Of a stretch of 64,000 nucleotides of DNA, positions 53,640 to 64,000 are shown piece by piece. This DNA comes from Thalassia testudinum (Eukaryota > Streptophyta > Magnoliopsida > Alismatales > Hydrocharitaceae), in the NCBI GenBank assembly GCA_037157565.1, contig JAZHRO010000073.1, forward strand, positions 94,962,001 through 95,026,000, read 5' to 3'. The translations under genes and the position numbers were made by a program. The notes under the pieces were generated by a model. That model saw only the letters and a program-made list of their open reading frames with translations, searched no databases and was not told where the DNA came from. The stretch's first letter is position 1. Every line of letters begins with the position of its first letter.

Positions 53640-55626
53640 GCCTCGAGGAGGGGGACCTAAATATGTACTTCCTTTAAGATCGATTTCAGATCCTCAAAAT
53701 TCCGCTTGTCCTTTTTCCATATTGCATTTCGTGTTAGAGCCTCAGGAAAAGGGACGTGAATCTCAGGGTCAAGTGGCCTCTTACCCTTATCTACCGCAGG
53801 TGGCTCCTGAGATGGAGTTGAACTCGCCTCTGGCGAAGTGTGGGAAAAATCAAGACCTGCCTGCCTAAGTGGTTGGTTGAATGTCTTCCTTTCGCTCCTT
53901 AAAGAGACAACATGTGCATCAGCTTGTTGTCCATGAGGTGGTGGTGGAGTGGAAGGGGCAGAATATGTAGGGTTCTGCAAAGGCGGTTGGCCTTGCATGT
54001 AACCGGGTGGTGCAGGAGGCTCCTGTAATATGGCGTGTGCATGTCCTTGCGGTGCCTGAAACCTAGGTGGGGCACCTTGGTTCTGCACATATCGAGGATT
54101 CGGGATGGGTTGGGAGGGAAAGGTTCCCTGAGTCCTATGCTCCTACAACAGCCGATTTTGCATGTTCTGTATAGTCTGTATCTGATCAGCCATTTCATTC
54201 ATAATCTGCAAGCTATCATGTGTAGATTTCCTCATTGATTCTTGCAGCTCCTCTTTCAGTACCTCCAAAGGGTCAGCCCACTTTGGAGGGTGACTGGCAG
54301 CTTGGTGCAGCGGTTGGTATAGAGAATGGGGTTGCTACTGCTGAGATGGGAATGGCTGCTGCATAGGGTATGTGTTTTGCGCATTCCCATATTGCTGGCG
54401 CCAACCAGTGTTATACGTCTCTGAATACGACTTATTACGTCCGTATCCTTGGATAGCATTGACGTCCTCGTAGGACAAAGATGTTTAAGACATATATCCG
54501 TCAAGGGGATACGCATTGTAATCTGTGGGTGGTGCGTAACCCTGGTCGTAAGGTGCCTGATCTGGATTATTTATGGGATCCTGATATGTGAGATCTTGCG
54601 AATACAGAGAAGATGCATCCCGAGTGAGTAGATTAACTTGAGTAGGAGGGGCTCAGGGTGCATAGGAGCATCTTGAGGCAGCAGAGCTCAATTCAAATTG
54701 ACCCTGACTGATCTGGTCAATCTTCTTCTCGATTAGGTTTATTCTATCCAGCTGCTTGATGATGATATCCATGTCGGCTTGAATAGACTCGGTGTGAGCC
54801 TTGTGGACATCAACCCGCTGCTAACTAGGCCGCTGGAACTGGTTCATGGATGCAACATTCATCGAATTCTCTACCAAAGATTCGAACAACTCAAAAGCAT
54901 TGTTCTCATCTTTTGTGAGGAAATTCCCGCCACTAGATGCATTAGCCAGATACTGATGTGTGTCATCCAGCCCATGGTAAATGATCTGAGCTAGGTGCCA
55001 TCTGGGTATACCATGGTGCGGGCATTTCCGGAGAAGGTCGTGAAATCTGTCCCATGCTTCGTGTAACTTCCCAGCTCCCTGGGAGAAAGTTGTGATTGCA
55101 CGCCGCATTGCGTTTGTTCGACCGATTGGGAAGAACTTTTGTAGGAATTCACGTCGTAACTCCGGCTAGGTTCCAATTGGCTTCCCAATGGTCTTGAACC
55201 AGTATGAAGCTTTGTCCCTTAGAGAAAATGGGAAGAGCTTCATTAGAACAATCCCAAGATCGATATTCCTAGGTCGAATCATTTTAGTGAGTTGACTCAG
55301 GTCCTCAAGGTGCTGGAACAGATCTTCGCTTGAGTTCCCATCGAAGTGAGTGCTGATCAACCTAATCACATTGGGCTTGAGCTCAAACACATCTCCGCTT
55401 GTGGGAATTCTGACTAGTGGTCGACGATTTGTGCGGCTGGGTCATAGAAACCTCGCAATTGTTCTCCTCACGACGGGTGCTACATCCTGTCAAGCGTCGC
55501 TAAGATGCGATCCATGCTCTGCCGATGCCGCTCCTCGGATTTGACTTCCTAGGCTTCCAGATGAGCCATAGGATCCAGATTCTCAATATCCTGACCTGGT
55601 CTTGGTCCAGGTCCAGGATTAGCCAT
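53640..55626 (-). pseudogene. gag: ATH3 gag
   Basis: Starts MANPGPGPRPGQD at 55626; an open frame reaches 156 bases further upstream but is probably leader. Motifs: HFDGNSSEDLFQHLEDL, LFPFSLRDKASYWF (55166-55390) and CPHHGIPRW...YHGL (54821-55108), then a Tyr/Gln/Pro-rich half (53657-54540). Many stops and frameshifts, for example at 55549 and 55166. I could not find the CCHC knuckle seen in ATH2. Confidence 0.83.
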
Positions 55627-55782
55627 GGTGGCTACAGGAGTGGAAGAAGTGGGGGGGCAAGATGGTCCTGGTGAGGTGACTCGTCTCCTTAGGAGTGGCT
55701 CCCAAGGTCCATCCAAGTGAGGTCTAAGTGACCTCCTTCCTCGCATACACCACCCAACCCCAGGGTTGGTGTAGCCAAGCAA

Positions 55783-57149
55783 GACAAGGCTAAGGCCCTA
55801 TCGATCAAGTGGTCCTTATGGATCAAATGACCAAATTTTTCGTTTTAGATTTTAATTCCTGAAGAAATTCGTTGTACAATCGACTGAAAGTGATTCTTGC
55901 CTCTTCGCTAACCCAGCCAAGAGGTTGAAAACACCCAGTAGTACGACAATGAATTCGAGTTTTATTTCATGTTTTAAAATTTATTTTAGCCCATTTTATT
56001 CACTGGGGTTTTCTCTTGGTGAGTGGCCCACAAGGTGACCAAGCTCACAGACTAAGTGCTAGACTTGATTAAGTCTAGGTTAGCCCAAGTGTGGTCTCTA
56101 AGTTGTAGCCCAAAAGATTTACCCTAAGGTTCATGCACTTCTAGGGTTTTATTCTGTTTCAGCAAACCACAAAAGTAAGGTTCGTTCTATGACAACAATT
56201 GGAACCCAATTAACTTAAAATTTGGCTAAAAGATTCCTTTTTCAATTATCTTTTCAAAGAATATTTTTTTGGAATTTTTTAATTTTAGGGGGTTAAATCT
56301 GGAATTTTGACCCCTGGTCAGTTTTTCGCTTTGAAACAGTATCAATTGACCTTCAAAAATTCAGGAAAAATATGGAAAATAAAGCCAATGCGATCAGCTT
56401 TCAAACCTTACCATTTTTAGTCAACACAAATTCGTAGATTGCTCGGAATTGCTTTTTAAAATTTGAAAAATCTCGAATCTGGGTCAGTCTAACCCCCTTG
56501 TACTTCATGAATTTTTAAAAAGTTTATGCTTGGAATTGTTTCAAATGAACGGTGCCGTTTAAAAGATGGTTTGAAAGTAAAGGTTTCACCCAAATTTCAG
56601 ACTTTTTTTCTTACTAATCTTTTGGTAATCAAATTTTTAAATCAGACTTTGAAATCTGGCCGAAAATCAGAAGATTGTGGAAAAGCTTTTAAAGAGGGTT
56701 TGGGTTTGAAATCCAAGCTTTCCACTAAAAATGTTTTTTTTTTTTGAAAACTTTTACAAGTTTTTTTTCTTTTTTTGAAAAAGAATTTTTTTTCCATCGG
56801 AGGGTTTTCAAACAAATTTTTTTTTTTTGCTTTTTTTTCAAACTAACCTAGGATTCAATAGAAACCTAGTATAGATTTTTTTGAAATTTTTTTTGATTTT
56901 TTTATTTTTCATGAAAATGAATAAATAATTTTTTTTTCAAAATAAATTGTAGAAAATAAATCTACTTCTAAGGTTCAAAGGAAAACCTAATCTAAAAAGG
57001 AGATGAAGTGCATCTAGATTTGTTTTCCACGCTCGTTGTGTGCGTAGATCCCATTCTTTTTCTGTGTTGTCCTGCACATCTAGAAACAAAGTAGAGGCAA
57101 ATTTGTTAGTGATAGATTAGAAGATCAAAATCAAAGAAAATGACATTGC
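55783..57149 (-). other. ATH3 untranslated leader
   Basis: Noncoding, with long T runs on the plus strand (56740-56910). No supported ORF. Confidence 0.65.
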
Positions 57150-57167
57150 CTCCCCGGCAACAGTGCC
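57150..57167 (-). promoter_or_regulatory. ATH3 primer-binding site, mutated tRNA-Asp type
   Basis: Minus strand TGGCACTGTTGCCGGGGA, two bases from the LTR; two C-to-T/G-to-A type changes from the NA1 site TGGCGCCGTTGCCGGGGA. Confidence 0.82.
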
Positions 57168-57169
57168 AT

Positions 57170-59500
57170 TTGTTTGGCAATCGTAAAGTGCATTTTGATA
57201 GGGAAATGTCGTAGTATAATGCGCAATACAATCAAACAAAGATATTTAATAAAAGATAATAAGACTTGAGTCCTGGTCGTTCGCCTTTGGGAGGCATTTG
57301 TTTTACTTTTAAATTTTCTCTTTTACCGCTCTACTTTGTTTAAAATCGCACATCAGTTTCCAGTCTTCTGATTAAGATTTCACCACTTTTATTATGAACC
57401 CTAATCATGTGCGCATGTGTTAAATAGATCACAAAGGTGAAACTGTGAGTTTCTGTGTGCACGATTCTAGTAAGGTGGTAACTATTTACAGAAAATGCAT
57501 CCATAGTCAGATTTCTATATTTTCCGAAAACGACATGCTTGTTGCAAACTATAAGAAATTAAAAACAGGCAACATTAATCGCATAAAAGATATTGCAATG
57601 AGCTCATGATGATTCTCAACGCATAGACATATATATATATAGAAAAAATATTTTTCATTCATTCATTTGTAGAGTGTTTGCAACATGAACTTGTAGAGGA
57701 AAGCTTGTACAGAATGCTTAAAAATATAGATCTAGCTATTAGAAAACGTTCGCATACAAGAATCTATGGGGGGATTTTGCATGCATCATTGGGCGAGAAT
57801 AAGGACTACACTACTAAGTAGTAAATAAAAGCAGTAAATGTAAAGAGCTAGCTACTAATCTATCAGAAGTGAGGGCATTCAGAGGTGGTCTCCAATGGCT
57901 TTGGAGTGGTAGAGAGGAGAATGAGGGGCGGCCAATGGAGCTTAGGCCGGCCCTTGTTGAGATAAAGGAGTAATCTAGCATCCTAGCATGGTGTCCTTCA
58001 TGGTGGTGCTCAGCTCGTGGAGATGGTGGTGGAGATGGTAGTGGCTAGCCTAAGTGGAGGTGGATGGAGCCAAGCAAGTATGGCCAAAAAGTGGATTGAA
58101 GCCAATGAATGTGGATGCATGCAAATGGACACCCTTAGGTCTATAAAAAGACCTAAGGGATTCTCTCTAGAGAAGTGTGGAACTCTCTAGAGAGAGCCCA
58201 AGAGTGGCCGGCCAAGTGGTTTTGAGATCCAAAAAATGTGGATCTCAATTTGAATGTCTCTTGGTTGCTAAATTTGGCAACCAAGAGTGGCGCCACTTGG
58301 AGATAGTTCTAGAGAACTCTAGATGTGTGGGAGTGCGTGAATGGGTGTGTGTGTGTGGTCGTGCCCTAAGTGGCTAGGTGGTTTAGGTTAGGTCCTAAGG
58401 GGTTTAGGTAGGTGTATGCCTTGAATTGGGGTTACAAACCCTAATTGCTAAGGGGAAATTGCAATTAAACTTAACCTAAGTTTAATTCAATGAGTGTGAA
58501 CCTAATTGAGAGTGAAATAACTCAATTAGGTTGGGTTTAGGTCAATTGGACTCTCACTAAGTCCAATTGAACTTGTGTTGGTTGAGATCTAAGCTCAATT
58601 GGACTCAATGAGTCCAATTGACTTAGGTGAAGGTAATTGACTTTGATCTAAGTCAATTGGGTTTGGTGAGGTCCTTTGGTTGGTCTAGAGGTGATGTACT
58701 CAAGTTAGGACACCTTAATTTAGGTTCTTATGAGGTTGGAATTTAGTCTAGGAAGCTAGAAATCCAAGATGAAGGCTTGTATCTCAAAACAGGAACTGGA
58801 GACCAGTTCCAGACGTCCAAAAATATGATCAAACAACTTATACTCAAAAATTAGAAGTCTAGACTTCAGTTCTGGACGTCCAATCTGAGTTAGAGGGAAA
58901 TCTAGGTTATGTTTTGGGTATTCTGCTGAAATTGGACGTCTGACAAAGTGTCTGGACGTCCAATAACACTGCAGAAGTGGGTTTGAGTTGTGCAGGAGTT
59001 GGCTAAGGGTTTTGGACATCCTGTAACTTATCTGGATGTCTAGATAAGGGTTGGAACTAGGGTTTTAGGGCTTCCTAGGGTGTTGTAACCTAATCTAAGG
59101 GTGGCCAAGGCTTGGGGGAAGTCTCTAGGCTATCCTAGGGCTAGGATGGACCTAAGCTCTTCACATTTTACTGCTTTATTGCTACTTAATAGAATAGAAA
59201 ACCTTAACTCCCTTACATCATTATTCCTACATCTAATCTAAGACTTCTGCTCCAGCTCTGCTGCAACACCTGTTATTCCTGATCTAGCTTCAGATCCTGC
59301 TCCAGATCCAGCTCCTAATCAGCTTATTGCCTACAATTGACATAATATACTTAATCAGCACATTATATCTTTATTTCATGCATAACTCAAGGAAAGCAAT
59401 AAAGATGTAGATAATGCTTATGCATGCATAAATAACCCTAACTTATGCTAAGTCCTAGCTTAATCTAGGTCAATTATTACCTATGATTGCTGTGCAATCA
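57170..59500 (-). mobile_element. ATH3 5' LTR
   Basis: Pairs with 35573-37924. Terminal inverted repeat TGATTGC-TGT-GCAATCA at 59484-59500. It also carries a perfect 10-bp inverted repeat CCTTAGGTCT/AGACCTAAGG around ATAAAA at 58132-58157. Confidence 0.92.
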
Positions 59501-59505
59501 CTAGG

Positions 59506-60199
59506 ATAGCTTTTACCTACTTTGAGACAGTCTACTATGAGGAGTATGTACTCAAAGCCATGCGACTTCGGGAAGGGGCCCATAAAGTCAATGCCCTAGA
59601 CGTCGAACACTTCTACGACAAGAATGGATTGGAGAGGCATCACATCTCTCCAGGTCATAGAACCGACTGCCTGGCATCACTTATAGCACTTAGCAAACTC
59701 GTGTGTATCTATGGAAATGGTCGGCCAGAAAAAACCCGACTGCAGTGGTCTTCCGACCCGAGAAATGACCTCCACAAGCATCGCTGTGGTATAAGGATAG
59801 CACACTAGAGATTTCCGAATCAGGGACACATCTACAGATGATCTGATTAGCCCCAATGCGAAAGAGTAATGGGTCATCCCAAAATTAGAATTTAGCCTCT
59901 AATATAAATTTGAGTTTTTGATCCTTGGATAATCCCGCAGGTAGCCTGCCAGTGACAAGATAGTTTGCTATATCAGCATACCAAGGAAACTCAACAGAGT
60001 TGATAGATAACAAAGTCTCGTCTGGAAATCGGTCTGATATCGGTGGGGAGTATGGAATGCAGTCTGGGTCTAGCTGAGACAAGTGATCCACCACAACATT
60101 ACATGCTCTGGCTTTGTCACGGATTTCGACATCAAACTCCTGCAAAAGAAGGATCCATCTGATAAGGTGGGGTTTGGCATCCTTCATTGCCAACAAATG
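59506..60199 (-). pseudogene. ATH1 RNase H end and integrase N-terminal half
   Basis: Continuation of the ATH1 pol relic after ATH3. Legible on the minus strand: [20 protein letters not shown] (RNase H end, 60120-60200), DHLSQLDPD and FPWYADIANYL (linker), [10 protein letters not shown] (zinc-finger region) and [12 protein letters not shown] Asp context near 59580. RT-C cuts it inside RNase H at 60199, so the rest of pol and gag lie beyond the window. Confidence 0.85.
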
Positions 60200-61421
60200 T
60201 GATGTAAACATGTTTACACTACTTAAGATGTCTATTTATGCATGTTCTTAAGCATAGGATTGCATTACATGCTATAAATATTGCATAACATGCATCATCT
60301 TGCATTTAGAGTAGTTTGAATAAAATGGAGGTTAATTGTCTCTTTTTATGTTCATGGATAGGGCAAACTTTTTATCAGGGCCTCGGATCGAAGATCCAAC
60401 CATATAGATGTGATCAGGGCTACGATTGGAGTTCAACGACTCCAAGATTGCCCTAATCAAGCATCTGTAGCATCAGATAGAGATCGAGGAACCCTAGAAG
60501 ATCAAGGGCTAAGATGGTGTGAATCCATACTTCAAATAGCAAATCCGACTGCATGGATGGATTCGGATTGACGATCGCAGCCTACCGATGCGAAAATTGA
60601 CTCAATCTGACAACCGTGGCACCATCTACATCATCTAAAAGATGGACGGCCAAGATGGCGCCACATGGCACCATCTCAGCCATCCAACCGACCCTCAAGA
60701 CAGCCGCTGCCTCTCCAAAGAAGATCCAGCGCACGATCTGGGCCGTTGGATCTTGATCCAACGGCTGTGGATGCGCGCGCTTGATTTCATCCACGCGACT
60801 ATTTCAATGGCGTAGCGCAAGGGGTGAGCACCTTATCGCGAGGTGCTGGCGCAAGATCGATTCCTTGCGAGAAGGCGAGCGGCGCGGGCGAGCAGGCATG
60901 GGCGAGCGTCGGATCACGATCGAACGGCTGTGTGCTCCCGATAGCGTCCACACGCTATTACATGCATGGTGAGGACACGGCATTGTACGGGGGTGGGCAT
61001 GCGCTGAGGAGGCGGAGTGCGATCTAAGCCGTCCGATCTCGTGATCGGACGGCTGAGATCGGCTAGACGTGCGCGAGCGTTGAATGCATGGGCAAGCAAG
61101 CGGGGATGCGCGCGTCGCCCACTACGCCCATGTTCAGACCTTTAGCGACGGTTTTATCTGTCACTAAAGATCTTGAATTAATATTTTGAAAGTTGTAATG
61201 ACCAAATTGCCCCCACTCCTTGCAACTATAAAAGGAGTCCCCCTATACACGAAATTCTCATCCCTTCCTTCTCTTCTCTACCTCTCCAAAGCTCAAGAGA
61301 AGCTTGTCCCACACCCGGGATGCTCCTCGCTAGATAAAGTCAAATTTTCGTCCCCTTTCAGAAGTGGATCCCGCGACGACGATGATGTGCTGCTGATGGT
61401 CGGCCCGGATGGGTTGTAATA
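60200..61421 (+). mobile_element. RT-C: 5' part of a plus-strand LTR
   Basis: Starts TGATGTAAACATGTTTAC, whose last 14 bases are a perfect palindrome, immediately after the RNase H fragment. Related to RT-A and the ATH1 LTR (GGGCCTCGGATCGA..CCATATAGAT). It is cut at 61421 by RT-D. AAATG at 60195-60199 would be its target duplication; the partner lies outside the window. Confidence 0.75.
61227..61235 (+). promoter_or_regulatory. TATA box of the RT-C LTR
   Basis: CTATAAAAGGAGTCCCCC followed by a pyrimidine-rich leader. Confidence 0.7.
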
Positions 61422-61839
61422 TGATGATTTTATCATTGAAATATATATAGTGGTTAACCTAATTTGAACCTAACCATCTCTTTACAGAAAATTTTAACCT
61501 GGCCTACTTGATTTTATCTTGTCGCTTTTAGGCCCAGGGTCGAACTCAGGGAAGTGGGGTTCAAGTCGAGTTCCTACGTTGTCCTTAAAACGTGTCTCTT
61601 CCGTTCGTTTATTGTGTTTTTGGTATTTTTCTTATTTAGGTTTTTTTCTGGTAATCCTTGTTCTTGAGGCACACCCTCAAAATTGTGTCCTTGGCTTTTA
61701 GCCAAAACAGAGTTCCAAAACACGCCTTGCTACTCGCAAGACGGGGTACCTGCAAATCAAAGATTATCTTTTCACTTTTATACCTTTTTTTATCTTTTTA
61801 CTAAGAAGGAAGATAAGAGATAGAAAGTAAATATAGTAG

Positions 61840-62535
61840 CTATAGATATATATTTATATGTAGTATATATATAAAGGGGTGGGGGTGGAGGTGACGATGG
61901 AGTGTAGCACTATGTCGAGTCAGTTGACGTCTAGAGAGACGCAACCAACACGACTATGTGCCGCGTGGAGTGTGGATGGAGGATGGATGATGTATGGGAC
62001 CACGCTTTTTTTGTACGCGTGTATCAGGGAATATCAGCAACTGGTGCAGATATCCCCGCGATACAGCGTATAATAAATAACATGAAAGTATATGTACATA
62101 TGTATGTATATAAATATATCTATATATATATATAAATATATAGTTATATATGTATAGATATATATATATAGATATATATGTGTATATATATGTATATAAG
62201 TATATATATATATTACTATATATATGTATATATATATATGTATATAAGTATATATGTATCTAGATATATATATATATGTGTGTATATATATAAGTATATA
62301 GATATGTATATATATATATGTATATAAGTATATATGTATATATATATATAAGTATATGTATAAGTATATAGATATGTATATACGTGTATATATATATATA
62401 TATAGAGATATATTATATATATATGTATGTATACATAACTATATAGATATACTATGTATATAAGTATATATATATAATAGATATATGTATGTATATATAT
62501 ATATATGTATGTATATATATGTTACTATATATAAC
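61840..62535. repeat. AT-rich (TATATA/TATG) microsatellite region
   Basis: Irregular TATATA, GTATATATG and AAGTATA words over most of 700 bp, purest from 62095 to 62535. Such tracts can adopt unusual structures and are hard to assemble, so its length here may be unreliable. Confidence 0.92.
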
Positions 62536-62539
62536 TATA

Positions 62540-62705
62540 CGTATAGTGTAAGTGTGTGTGTGGGTGTGTGTGTGTGTCGGTGAAGATGTGTGTGTGTTGG
62601 TGTAGTGTGTGTCTGTGAGTGAGTGAAAAAGAGAGAGAATACGTGAGAGAGAGAGAGCGGGAGAGAGAGATCAGCAGAGAGAGAGAGAGCGGGCTGGAGA
62701 GATCG
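62540..62705. repeat. (GT)n followed by (GA)n microsatellite
   Basis: GTGTGTG-rich 62547-62620, then GAGAGA-rich 62630-62705. Confidence 0.9.
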
Positions 62706-63399
62706 AGAGCGCGGACAATGGCAGCGAGTTAAGTCGTCTGCTCGCGGCGGCGGACGTCTGACGCCGCGTCGTCTGAAGGCGAAGGCGGACGTCTGAAGAC
62801 GGCGGGTGCGGGCGCGCCTTCGCGTAGGGTTCTGCAGGCCTGCGCGAAGGCGACGGGCGGGCGAAGGCATGGAGGAGCGAGCGTGGAGGAGGTCTGCAGG
62901 TGGTCGCGGAGGGTCGCGGAGGAGGACAGGGGGCGGCGCGAGGCCGTAGCCGGCCGCTGCAGTGCGCGCGGCGGACGGCTACAGGTGCAACTACGAGGCG
63001 GACAGAACGGAGACGGAGGCGGGGAACGGGCCTGCAGGCGCGCGCAGAGGGTTGCGCGCCTGCGGGGAAGGTCGCGGAGGAGGCGGGGGGTGCTGCTGCT
63101 GCTGCTGTCGCCGCGGTTTAGCTACTGCTGCTGCTGCTTCAAGCTTCGGAGCTTGAAGCGGCAGCAATGGCGTGGAGACGAATACGAAAAGAAAAGAAAA
63201 CAACACGCCCACCGGCTCGTTGAAGAGCTGGGCGGTGGTGCTCCCACTGTGGTGGTGTGCACCACAGTGGGTTCTCCTGCTCGCCGGGTGCCTCCTAGAC
63301 GGAGGGCCGACGTATGGGAGGGGAAAGCGGTGGAGAAGATGGCTGCGGGTTTTTTCAGCAGCTGCAGCAGCTACCCTTGCGAGGATGAAGCTGCAGCTA

Positions 63400-63408
63400 C
63401 TTATAGAG
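63400..63408 (-). promoter_or_regulatory. TATA-like box of the RT-D LTR
   Basis: Minus strand CCTCTATAAGTAG, within a GC-rich context. Confidence 0.5.
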
Positions 63409-63800
63409 GAGGGGAGAGTGGCGTGCCGGCTGCAGCAGGGAGAGGGTGTGCGAGTTGCAGCTATAGGGAGCGGCGTTGGCAGGGAGACGTGACGGGAAGA
63501 AGTGCAGCGTGGCTGCTGCATGCAGCTGCGGGAAGAGTGCAGCCGCGGGAAGGATGCAGCCGCGGGAAGGGGAGAAAAGAAGAAATCAAGAGGAAAAATA
63601 AAAAGAGGGTGATTTTGCAAGGAGGCACTTGAAGAAAAATGTAACTATGTAGGCGATTGTTTCACTCCTCTTCCTCTCTTGATTAAATGCATGCATGCAA
63701 GTGTTTTTACAAATGCGATTACAGGATCCTATTATGCAATGTTAATGCTAGAAAATAGCACAAGAAGGCGTTATTACAGGCGTGTTTTGAGGTGCAAACA

Positions 63801-64000
63801 TATACCCCCATGCCTATCTTTTGCTAGTCCCTAGCAAAATAGTATTTAGAAATGATCTTAAGCTGAAGATTTTCTTTTGAGGTGATACAGGTGTGTTTAC
63901 TATGGAATATTGTGAGAACCAATTGTAAAGAAGACTACCAGTACTTTAAGTCTCACATGACATAGATCATCTCTCAACTAACCAGGACTCTTGATATTTA
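63801..64000 (-). mobile_element. RT-D internal 3' end: polypurine tract and hairpin
   Basis: On the minus strand GGCATGGGGGTATA abuts the LTR, preceded by TTTTGCTAG, loop GGA, CTAGCAAAA (63819-63839), the longest and perfect form of the shared hairpin (9-bp stem). The element then leaves the window. Confidence 0.8.

Larger units (their letters stand above)
35573..59500 (-). mobile_element. ATH3: Athila-like Ty3/gypsy element containing two copia-type insertions
   Basis: LTRs at 35573-37924 and 57170-59500, a tRNA-Asp type primer site and a minus-strand order gag, PR, RT, RNase H, INT (from right to left). TG1 lies in its 3' noncoding region and TG2 at the PR-RT boundary. All domains are recognisable, but every one has stops or frameshifts. 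LTR divergence is visibly greater than in NA1, NA2 or TG1, so it is older than its passengers. Confidence 0.93.
61422..63800 (-). mobile_element. RT-D: 3' LTR of a minus-strand element
   Basis: The right border AAACA at 63800 is fixed by the polypurine tract and hairpin that follow. The left border TGATGATTTTATC at 61422 is my best estimate. The LTR holds a long AT microsatellite, GT/GA tracts, a GC-rich core (62700-63560) with a few GACGTC words (62755, 62797) and a TATA box near 63400. ORFs in the GC-rich core (for example 62883-63632) are compositional artefacts. Confidence 0.65.

Noticed and set aside
62883..63632. ORF of 249 codons in RT-D, and the opposing 209-codon ORF at 62991-63620
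   Set aside because: Both strands are open because of high GC content; the peptides are Arg/Gly/Ala-rich without any motif, and the location is inside an LTR.

Overview
The window is plant nuclear DNA made almost entirely of nested LTR retrotransposons. Athila-type Ty3/gypsy elements, a SIRE/Maximus-like Ty1/copia LTR start (TGTTGGTGCTAGAGCACCA) and tRNA-Asp and initiator tRNA-Met primer sites all point to a flowering plant with a large, repeat-rich genome, perhaps a monocot; the species cannot be read from the sequence. I find no host gene, tRNA, rRNA or CRISPR array. Every coding sequence belongs to a transposon, and almost all are broken.

Layout, with labels used below. (1) Left edge: the start of a minus-strand LTR (RT-A, 1-518) lies in the tail of a plus-strand LTR (RT-B, 519-1593). 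(2) ATH1, a minus-strand Athila-like element, starts at 1594. Its 3' LTR (1594-2781 plus 32628-33096) is split by ATH2, and its pol relic (34750-35572 plus 59506-60199) is split by ATH3. (3) ATH2 (2782-32622, plus; site duplication GGGCT) carries gag, protease, a truncated RT and integrase. It is itself invaded twice: in gag by NA1 (6370-15803, minus; CCTAT) and in its 3' LTR by NA2 (22631-32498, plus; GGATG). (4) ATH3 (35573-59500, minus; CTGGG/CTAGG) keeps recognisable gag, PR, RT, RNase H and INT pieces and holds two copies of a gag-only copia element, TG1 (39284-44157; AAAAG) and TG2 (47630-52607; TAGGT/TGGGT). (5) Right edge: a plus-strand LTR (RT-C, 60200-61421) cut by the 3' LTR of a minus-strand element (RT-D, 61422-63800), whose internal region runs off the window.

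How the parts may work together. Only ATH1-3 ever encoded pol here. NA1 has a Gag-like plus protease ORF and no RT or integrase; NA2 has one long acidic ORF of unknown function; TG1/TG2 have gag alone. NA1, NA2 and the Athila elements have little overall similarity, yet they share several cis signals: a TTTGCTAG/CTAGCAAA hairpin just upstream of the polypurine tract, a TTAGGCATGGGGG-type tract at the LTR, and a second copy of that tract 1.3-5.1 kb upstream, next to a GAGGACAT box. This suggests a guild of non-autonomous elements mobilised by Athila enzymes. Almost every LTR family here also has an inverted repeat within about 25 bases of its 5' end. These shared noncoding structures, and the ORF of NA2, are the parts most worth following up.
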